64,000 bases of DNA from Volvariella volvacea V23 (lineage: Eukaryota > Basidiomycota > Agaricomycetes > Agaricales > Pluteaceae): assembly GCA_000349905.1 (NCBI GenBank), contig KB722746.1, positions 752,853 to 816,852 on the forward strand, read 5' to 3'. Both the position numbers and the translations under genes were made by a program. Numbering within the stretch: the stretch's first letter is position 1; each line of letters begins with the position of its first letter. The notes under the pieces are model-generated. The model searched no databases, was not told the origin of the DNA, and saw nothing but the letters and a program-made list of their open reading frames with translations. Below, piece after piece: positions 56,617 through 64,000 of the stretch.

Positions 56617-57915
56617 TCAACCGTCGCCCCCTAAGTGACAATCCAACCCTTCACCTTTCATTGACAACAGTAACTCACCCAACTCGCTCCCCAGCACCCG
56701 TTTATCGTAAATCGTAACATAATCGATCCTACTGAATCCGTCCACTTGCACTCTCCATCTCGATTCAATGAATGTCATTAGATCTCTATTGCTCACTCTC
56801 TCCTCACTTCTGTGGTCGTTCCCGATAGTGAAACGTTTGAGCTTGGGCAGATAACGAGCGGCATAGCCGTTGGATAGCGTCAAATGTGATATCAACGAAT
56901 TTTTGAAGAGCCTGCTCCATTGTATATCTAATTCGATGATCGTCGGGACGCGCTGGAAAAATAGCAAGAGTTCGTCCAAAGTAATTGGAACACGGAGCAA
57001 TTTCAAAGACTCCAAAGGCGGCGACGCATCTGCAACGCATTGCAAGACGCCAATCGGGATTTCTATATCTGCAAGTGAAAGGGAGACGAGATTGGGAAAC
57101 TGTATAGCACGGAAAAGTGGCTGAATTCGAAGAACATCAGAATCTAACCAAAGGGAAAAGTGTCGGAGGGATTTATGGTAGTACTGTGATCCGATCTCTT
57201 CTGGGAGTTGCTGAGTGGCGCCGAAGTTGTTCGTGAGGTTCAGCCCTTCGAGGTTGTGGCATCTGAGTAACAGATCCAAGACCGTGTCAGGTTCGCTGAA
57301 GCAACAATAATCTAAAACTTTGACCGATTTCGGCAGCGTTCGAATCAGATCTTCATTACTGAGTAGTTGTACGACTTGCGATGATAAGTATATGTATTCA
57401 AGGCGTGGGCAAGCCGAAAGGTTGAGCGGATGTTCGAGGGGCCTTGGCCAGTCAAGCTCCCAAGAGTCAGTCAGGGATTCGAGCTTCAACGTGTGGAGGA
57501 AAGGGAATCCTAGCGCAAAGACAAGCTCGTTCATAATAGCCTCAAGCCCTTCTATGCTCAGCGAGAGGACGAGACTCTGAATACGAGGCGCCACAGTGCG
57601 CAAAATGTCGGGGATCGCCGATGCCACCGAGTACTCCATCGTCGTTGCATTGATTTCACATGGGAGGGTACGCGATCGCGCCAGCCAGCCATTAACTAGC
57701 TCAACATATCGAGTTGAGATGAGTCCTGATCCTTGCAACACGACGGATGTCCAGAGAATGTGGGTCTCGAGAGTTACCGACCTCCATTGCCGACAGACAA
57801 GTCTGAGAACGATAGGACTCTTGTCTGAGCTTTTAGTGAGATAGTAGTATGATTTGAAGATGTATGATAGGATTTCTGGTGGTATATCCGGGGTGAATGG
57901 CCGCGACAACGACAT
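56617..57915 (-). CDS. F-box/leucine-rich repeat-like protein (intact), lectin-linked
   Basis: An intronless minus-strand gene of 432 codons from the ATG at 57915. The F-box is TPDIPPEILSYIFKSYY, then LVCRQWRSVTLETHILWTSV. Leu-rich segments contain LLLRCHNLEGLNL, IGVLQCVADASPPLESL and the C-terminal LMTFIESRWRVQVDGFSRI. It lies head-to-head with lectin copy 2, about 1.2 kb apart. With that lectin it forms the left unit of a tandem duplication whose right unit is the interrupted F-box gene at 61050-62357 plus lectin copy 3. Confidence 0.87.
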   Translation of the reverse strand: MSLSRPFTPDIPPEILSYIFKSYYYLTKSSDKSPIVLRLVCRQWRSVTLETHILWTSVVLQGSGLISTRYVELVNGWLARSRTLPCEINATTMEYSVASAIPDILRTVAPRIQSLVLSLSIEGLEAIMNELVFALGFPFLHTLKLESLTDSWELDWPRPLEHPLNLSACPRLEYIYLSSQVVQLLSNEDLIRTLPKSVKVLDYCCFSEPDTVLDLLLRCHNLEGLNLTNNFGATQQLPEEIGSQYYHKSLRHFSLWLDSDVLRIQPLFRAIQFPNLVSLSLADIEIPIGVLQCVADASPPLESLKLLRVPITLDELLLFFQRVPTIIELDIQWSRLFKNSLISHLTLSNGYAARYLPKLKRFTIGNDHRSEERVSNRDLMTFIESRWRVQVDGFSRIDYVTIYDKRVLGSELGELLLSMKGEGLDCHLGGDG

Positions 57916-59048
57916 TGTGATGAGGAACGTTGTGGACGCCTCGGTTCCGAATTTACCGCCTTTGGAATGTGGAAAGCGGAGTGTGACGGAGCTGTGACTC
58001 GTTACGAAGTCCCAACGGTACGCCACGCCCGAGCCTCACACTGCGCGATGCTGCTCCCCGCGGCTCGCGCGTGCGTAGACGGATTTCCTCGAGGTGGTGC
58101 GGATCACTAGAGTGAGACTCCTCAACCAGATTCGTTGGGTGCTGAGGCCACACATCGGTAGTCGTCGCTACCTGAAAGCGCCACAAAAAAAAAAAAACGA
58201 CGACCCAACAAACGTTTGTATCTGTGGACTCGAGCAGAGGCAAATTGTAGGCATCAGAATTACGATGTCCACCCTATAAGCGCCTTATATCTAAACACTA
58301 CAGATAAGAGAAGATGTCACGATTCACACTTCGCTCAGATACACCACCAGGCTGGTAGGTTGTGGCATGCACTTAGTGCTCTTCAGACAATGCCGCTCTC
58401 GTTTATGTTATTTTTTTTTCCCACAGCAACAATTTCGTACACCCCTCTGCTATCTGTATCCATCGTGAATGTCCATCGTGAATCCTAACACAAAGTCCTC
58501 GCTAACCTAGCTCTTTATCCCACCAACTCAAAACACTGCGGTTGAAATAATTCCCTACTCACCGTGCTGCGGTATCGCTGCAACCAATGCTCTCACTGTA
58601 TCCAGCCAATGAGATCGTATCCTCTCCACCACCCGAGTGTCGGTTTTTTGGAAATGAGCATCTTTGCCATCAAAGGTGATTTTCATATCTATTGGGGTCA
58701 GCTGAATGATAACAGATTGACATAATTACTACGAGCAAAAAATAACCATTTCGTCAACTCAAGTTATAGGATCAATGGGAAATGTACATCTTATGGCATT
58801 TACATCGGGTCTGTCGTTGTCTCCTTTCATTTTCACGGTTTCAGCGTGAGGAGCGGAGGCAAACCCCTCGTGGATATCTAACATTGAAGTAAAAATAGAT
58901 TCAGACAAGACCACTTCCTACTTCAAGTTGAATGCGGGGTACGCCAAGCCTTTCGCTGATGTTGAGTTGATGCTACCAACTTCCGGAGTAGACGGATGAA
59001 AAGTCAAATAACGTTAGTGTCATTTTTTTTGCATTTCATATTTCTACG
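57916..59048. other. Divergent promoter region between F-box gene and lectin copy 2
   Basis: No gene. It holds a 13-A run near 58180 and the lectin promoter block (about 58920-59020), which is repeated upstream of copy 3. Confidence 0.55.
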
Positions 59049-59055
59049 TATATAA
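58999..59055 (+). promoter_or_regulatory. Core promoter of lectin copy 2
   Basis: A conserved AAGTCAARTAACGTTAGT element (58999-59018) is followed by TATATAA at 59049-59055, 80-86 bp before the ATG. The same pair with the same spacing occurs before copy 3 (63237-63291). Confidence 0.65.
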
Positions 59056-59134
59056 ACCTTACACATCCAGAGTGAAAGGACAACATCTTCAATACCTCTC
59101 CAGCGATCATCCAAACTCTGATTAAGCACCCAGC

Positions 59135-60669
59135 ATGGTTCAAGGTCGTGGAATCTGTGAGTCTCCCGACTCTCCAAGTTGCACGCCTCACTAACTCGCT
59201 ACCCGTCCTAGACTACATCCCCAACGCCTCTGTCGCCCTTCGTATTGGGCTCCCTTGTTCGTTGTATTTTTTTACCTTTCCCAAAAGCCATAACTATTGA
59301 TTGGATTTCATACCTTATCACAGATCGTAAGTACCTTCCACGATCTATGCATGACTGTCTGACCTCGATTGCCTTCACAGCTTCAGCCACCAACGTCGTT
59401 GGGTGGACCACCGCTGATAGGGATGAACACATGTGGTTGATCGAGCCCGTCGCTGGCCAAGTCAACACCTACACTATCCGCAATGTACAGTCTGGTGCGT
59501 ACATGGATCTCAACGCAGGTGAGCCCTATTTGAGTCGCTACTCACTGATTTTAATATGCCGTGAAATTGCAGGCACTGCGGTTGGAGCAGCAATCACGAC
59601 CGCTGCTTGGTCCAACGCAGACGACCAGAAGTGGATTATCACTAAGAGTGGCAATTTCTGGAAGTAAGTCGACTCTATGAGAACCCACATATCGCAATAT
59701 GACCTAAACTTTGCTCAGGATTAAGAACAAAGCGACCAATCGTGAGTTTGCGTTACTACTATGCTCAACAATTTGTTTGAAACTGGTCTGGTTGTAGACT
59801 ACGTCGATTTGCTCAACGGGTAAGTCCTATTCTGTGAAGTGTTGCTACACCACCAAATCGTTAACTGATGCATTTCTATTCAACCGCTACAGTGCTAGCG
59901 CAAATGGTACTGCTGTCGTAGGCGTTGCAGATGGCCCTGCAATCCACCAACTCTGGAGCTTCCAGATCATTAGCTGCACCGGCGCCCAGGTCGCAGCTGC
60001 GTTGAGCCGCAACTCTCGTGTTGCCACTGGGTTCAGGAGCTTCCTCTCTGATGGATTGTATGTACTCTTTTTATGCGTCTTCTTCCCTAAGCGACTACTC
60101 ATAAACCACTTTACCTCACATTGCAGATATCTTATTTTAGCTAGGGACAAGCTCTCTGCTATTTGGGGTGAGACTGGTTTGGGTACTACAAGGTACAGGA
60201 CTGAGATCTTTGACGGCGATGATTACGCCCTTGGTAAGTTTGAACTCTAGCATCAGGCACCACCCGCTAATGAGATTTCATCAGCGTACAAGGAGGCAGT
60301 CGCTAAATGGGGCAATGCTAGGTTCAAGGCGGATGTAAGTCGCTACCTCCCCCTCTCTAGGACACATTCAAGTTCTGATAGACCATGAAATACAAGGGGT
60401 TTGGTATTCTCTGCGGGTTGATGTTCGGCAGAAATGATATCGGTGCTCATGCATATAACTGGTTCCTCGATCGAAGGGATTTGTCCACCGTTCTTTTCTT
60501 GGAGTAAGAAACCCATACAGAAATTACAATTATTCACTGACCACCTCACCGCCTACAGGCCCCAGAATGGTGTCATCACGGTGAGTAATTACGATGCTAT
60601 GGTGTGATGCACTTTCTTATTGCGTTACAGAACGACCCCGGTTATAACGCCTACTTTGGGCTGTACTGA
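59135..60669 (+). CDS. MOA-like chimerolectin with the catalytic Cys replaced by Gly, copy 2
   Basis: Twelve exons (59135-59156, 59212-59256, 59381-59518, 59573-59663, 59719-59741, 59798-59819, 59893-60057, 60127-60233, 60285-60334, 60397-60503, 60559-60580, 60631-60669) encode 276 residues without breaks. Residues 1-150 are a ricin-B beta-trefoil lectin with QxW-type repeats (DEHMWLIEP, DDQKWIIT, IHQLWSFQ). The rest is the MOA-type dimerisation and calcium-dependent cysteine protease domain. His239 (GAHAYNW) and Glu257 (LFLEPQNG) of the triad are present. The catalytic Cys position is Gly199 (GGC, 60215-60217, in IFDGDDYAL), so proteolysis is unlikely; sugar binding may remain. No signal peptide, as in related cytoplasmic fruiting-body lectins. 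The acceptor of exon 10 (ACAAG|GGG) is chosen by family fit. Confidence 0.88.
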
Positions 60670-61049
60670 GCAACGCGTGCACGTCTGAAGTGACATACCA
60701 CCGACCTACTTAGTACTGAAACTTGAACGCTTACTCATGAATATGATGCTCTGATGCTCTGATGTCTTATCTTGTTGATTGTATACATGTATTGCGACTT
60801 TGCAATGATGATTGAATCTGTTGTTAACTGGAAACCGAGCGTATCATCTCGTTGAAGGCATGCCTTGCGAAGTGTAATGGATATCAAATGACTGTTGCAT
60901 GCAGGAGACATGGGGCTGCGAATCGGAATTATACATTGAAGCTTTATTATGATGTGTACAGGTTCACAGAGTAAAATACAACCAGAATCTCGCAATTAAA
61001 GTACTACCTCCATGGCGTTTTCATAAGTTTCGTCAAGTCGATTTGCTTT
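60670..61049. other. Intergenic region between convergent genes
   Basis: About 380 bp between the 3' ends of lectin copy 2 and the interrupted F-box gene; no element recognised. Confidence 0.5.
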
Positions 61050-62357
61050 CTAACTGGGTGTGTGACAATCTAACCCCTCACTCTTCATCGAGGATAGCAA
61101 CTCGCTCCATTCATCTCCCAACTTTCTGTTGTCGTAAATCGCAACATACTCGATCCTAGCGAACTCATCCACTCTCATTCTCCATCTTGATTCGACGAAT
61201 GTCATCAGGTCTCTGTTGCTGACACTCCCTTTACCACCACAATTCATACCGATATCGAGGTGCTTGAGTCTAGGTAGGTATCGAGTGGTGTTTGGATCAG
61301 ATAGCGTTAGATTTGAGATCAACGTGTCATTGAAACCCCGACACTGTCGTATATCCAACGTGGTGATTGTTGGAACGCGTTCAAAAAACTGCAAGAGCTG
61401 TTCGAGTGGGACAAAAAAGTACCATAACTCGAGGCACTCTAGGGGTGGTGCAGCATCCGCAATGGATTGCAAGATGTATGGGGGGGTGCCTATATTTCCC
61501 AAGGAAAGGTGGAGAAGGTTTGGAAACTGTACGGCTCGGAAAAGTGGGCTAATGCACGTTAGGCTGCTGGTCGAGACGAGAGAGAGCTGTCGGAGAGATG
61601 TATGGGAATATTGAAACTGCGTCGCTTCTGGATACAGTGGAGATGCGCCAACATCTTTTACAAGGGATATGTATTGGAGACCGCTGTACCTGGTTAGGAG
61701 ATCGATGGCCGTATCGTTCTGTGTGAAGGAGCAGTGACTCAATGATTTAATCGATCGTGGCAGCGTTTGGAAAAAGTTCTTATTACGGATTAGCTGTTCA
61801 ACCTGTGTGGATAAGCTCAAGAATTCGAGACAATGGTAAGCTGAGTGGTTGAGTGGATATTGAACTCCGTGGATTACTTCCAATCCAATGTGAAAAGGAC
61901 GCGTTTGGGATGAGAGGATTAGTATTTGAAGGAGAGGAAATCCATCTGCAAGGATGCGTTGATCCATGATTTCTCGTAGTTCTTCAATTTCCAGAGAAAG
62001 CACGAGCCTCTGAATACGGGGTGCTACTGGCTGCAGGATGTTGTATATCACGAAGGATATCGGCGAGTGCTTGTCCTTCCAAACTGTTGCGTCGATCTCG
62101 CATGGCGGAGTACCAGATCGTGCCAACCACCGATTAATTGGGGTAGTAAAGCGAACTATGAATAGTCCTGATCCTAGCAGCTTGACAGATGTCCATAGAA
62201 TGCGCGTATCCAGGGCTATCGACCTCCATCATCGACAGACGAGCCCAAGAGTGGTGGGGGCCTTGTCCGATTTCTGAGTGACTTCATAGTAAAAGATGAA
62301 TATTTTTGAGAGGATTTCTGGTGGTATGTCAGAAATCAGCGACTTCAATGGCGACAT
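61050..62357 (-). pseudogene. F-box gene interrupted by a single in-frame TGA, lectin-linked
   Basis: The minus-strand frame runs from the ATG at 62357 (MSPLKSLISDIPPEILSKIF) to 61050 without a shift, 436 codons, but contains one TGA at 62231-62229. It interrupts the conserved LVCR-x-WRS motif right after the F-box. Relatives have Arg or Gln there; CGA to TGA, a CpG transition, is the simplest cause. All later landmarks are present, including LMTFVESRWRMRVDEFARI. This is the paralogue of the intact gene at 56617-57915, one duplication unit (about 4.4 kb) away. Translation would stop after about 43 residues, inside the F-box region. Confidence 0.85.
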
Positions 62358-63236
62358 TGCAACGGAGAGTGCTGTGGACAAGCTGTGGACCGTGGACGTC
62401 CCAAGGGAGTGTGGGAAAAAGACGGAGTGCCCGGGCCGTAAACCAATAGCCACTCCGGAGGTTCAGAGCGGGAAACAACACCAAAAAGTCGCTTTCAACC
62501 AAGGGGGAAAAAAAGAGTTAAGATGATTCGACCGCAAGGCCTCGTGCATGAAGCAATCTTGTAAGACATGGTGAAGACGTTCGTTCAGAAAAGCAGAAAT
62601 CAAGAACGCATCTGGTTACAAATTACTCGCTTAGACAAAAAGGTGGCTAGCATTAACCCAATCCAATCTATGGCTTGCTCAATACATGCTGCTATGTGTT
62701 ATCAATACTATTCCAGATCTATGACACTAAGTCGTGCAATTCGGCTAGCCTAACCAATGTAAATCATTAAACCAATTGCTCAGGTCATCTTGCTTCGGTA
62801 CCGATTCTATGAATTCTCTCACTCTACCCAGCCAATACCCTCTCACTACCCGTACAACTCGGAAGCATTCATGTTAAATGGTCGCAAAAACACGTATCTC
62901 TGCCGTCAAGGTGCCCATCATATCTCTGTTGGAGTCAGCTAAACGATCACACACTGACATAACTACAACGAGTACATACTGACCAGTGATTGATCCAATT
63001 TGTAGGTTCCATCCAATGCTCGCAACTTATGGCATCCTCTTCAGATCTGCTGTTGTTCTCCTACATTTTCACCGTTCCTATGTGGGATGTCAACGTAGAT
63101 CTCTCGTAACGTCTTCATATTGTATCTAATAATAGATTGAACGAACTACAATATCTGATTCAGATCCAATGCGGGGAATGCCAAGCCCACCACCGACGCT
63201 CATATGGGAACATCCACCTCCGCACTGGGCGGATGT
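62358..63236. other. Divergent promoter region between the interrupted F-box gene and lectin copy 3
   Basis: No gene. Several stretches resemble the corresponding region 57916-59000, supporting duplication of the whole unit. Confidence 0.55.
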
Positions 63237-63291
63237 AAAGTCAAGTAACGTTAGTTGTATTTTGTTTTTATTTCTAATGCTTCGTATATAA
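63237..63291 (+). promoter_or_regulatory. Core promoter of lectin copy 3
   Basis: AAGTCAAGTAACGTTAGT-type element then TATATAA at 63285-63291, 77-83 bp before the ATG at 63368. Confidence 0.65.
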
Positions 63292-63367
63292 GCCTCATAC
63301 CTCGAGCAGAAAAACGACATCCTCATTATTCTCTTGCAAGCACTCAAGTCCTAACTCAATACTCAAC

Positions 63368-64000
63368 ATGGTTCAAGGACGTGGAATTTGTGCGTCCAAC
63401 CAAGTCAATATCCATAATTTTTTGCTAACACTTCTCGTCTTAGACTATATCCCCAATGCAGCTCTCGGTGTTCGCATTGGACTCTCAGCTGGTCTGTCAT
63501 CTCCCATGCTGCTCTTCAGCGACATACATGTCCATTAATCGCCCTACAGGTCCTACCCCAGATAGTACATCTGACCATTTCGCTGTTAATTGACATTTAT
63601 TGACATATTCTATCAGCTCCAGGTTCAGCCGTCGTCGGATGGGCTCCCGTCGACAAAGATGATCATATGTGGCTCATCGAGCCTGTCAGTGGCCAAGTCA
63701 ACACCTACACGATCCGCAATGTGCTCTCTGGTGCATACATGGATCTCAATGCCGGTGAGTCGCACCATACCAAGTCACGAGCTTCTAAGACTAAAACCAT
63801 TGCGATGTTGCAGGTACACCCATTGGAGCCGCCATTTCGACCTCTGTTTGGACTGGAGCAGACGACCAGAAGTGGATTATCACCAAGAGTGGTAACTTTT
63901 GGAAGTAAGTCGACCACACATGCGAAATCCATCCTTTAACTCATCGCCACCTTAAAACTGTGTAGGATCAAGAACAAGGCGTCCAACCGTGAGTTGATGC
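63368..64000 (+). CDS. MOA-like chimerolectin, copy 3 (partial, cut by window end)
   Basis: Starts MVQGRGIYYIPNAALGVRIG. A 15-nt micro-exon (63550-63564) and the first lectin repeats follow (DDHMWLIEP, TYTIRNVLSGAYMDLNA, DDQKWIITKSGNFWK), then an IKNKASN exon ending about 15 bases before the window edge. All visible splice sites are GT-AG and the frame is intact so far. The protease-like domain lies outside the window, so its catalytic residue cannot be judged. Closest in sequence and promoter to copy 2. Confidence 0.86.

Noticed and set aside
39687..62231. RNA editing of the two F-box stop codons
   Set aside because: A-to-I editing would need two changes for TAA, and no evidence in the window supports it; simple nonsense mutation is preferred.
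1..64000. CRISPR arrays, rRNA, tRNA genes, transposons
   Set aside because: No regularly spaced repeats, rRNA-like sequence, convincing tRNA arms, or transposase/reverse transcriptase motifs were seen on either strand.

Overview
The window is nuclear DNA of a filamentous mushroom-forming fungus (Basidiomycota, Agaricomycetes). The evidence is many short (about 50-60 nt) GT-AG introns in most genes, a large family of F-box/leucine-rich genes, fungal-type secreted enzymes, and chimerolectins of the Marasmius oreades agglutinin (MOA) type. The species cannot be named from the sequence. Three 100-N blocks (15037, 34740, 46314) are scaffold joins.

Layout. 1-7 kb: the edge of an unidentified minus-strand gene, then a complete nine-exon Nha1-type cation/proton antiporter. 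8.7-26 kb: an array of five secreted M43 (pappalysin-like) zinc metalloproteases, all plus strand, with the same six-exon structure and a TATA box at a constant distance. Two small single-pass membrane protein genes lie between copies 1 and 2. Copies 2, 4 and 5 are followed by F-box genes in different states of decay. 26-32 kb: an isoprenylcysteine methyltransferase-like gene and a large GH35 beta-galactosidase gene with micro-exons. 32-46 kb: a run of F-box genes (intact, truncated, stop-interrupted, relic), a secreted PAN/apple-like protein and an AIF/AMID-like FAD oxidoreductase. 47-51 kb: a tandem pair of secreted PQQ sugar dehydrogenase-like (AA12/sorbosone dehydrogenase) genes, duplicated with their promoters. 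53-64 kb: an orphan ORF, then three MOA-like lectin-protease genes. The last two sit in a tandem duplication unit of about 4.3 kb with a divergent F-box gene.

Most of the window is made of tandem duplications undergoing birth and death. Conserved promoter blocks travel with the M43, AA12 and lectin copies. The most notable observation is in the lectin group. The copy with intact exons has Gly where the MOA family has its catalytic Cys, while the degenerate neighbour keeps the Cys-His-Glu triad but has a lost splice site, an in-frame stop and a damaged TATA box. Two F-box genes are broken by one in-frame stop each. Taken together the region encodes secreted proteases, secreted carbohydrate-active enzymes and defence-type lectins interleaved with F-box genes. 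Any functional link between the F-box genes and their neighbours is inference only.
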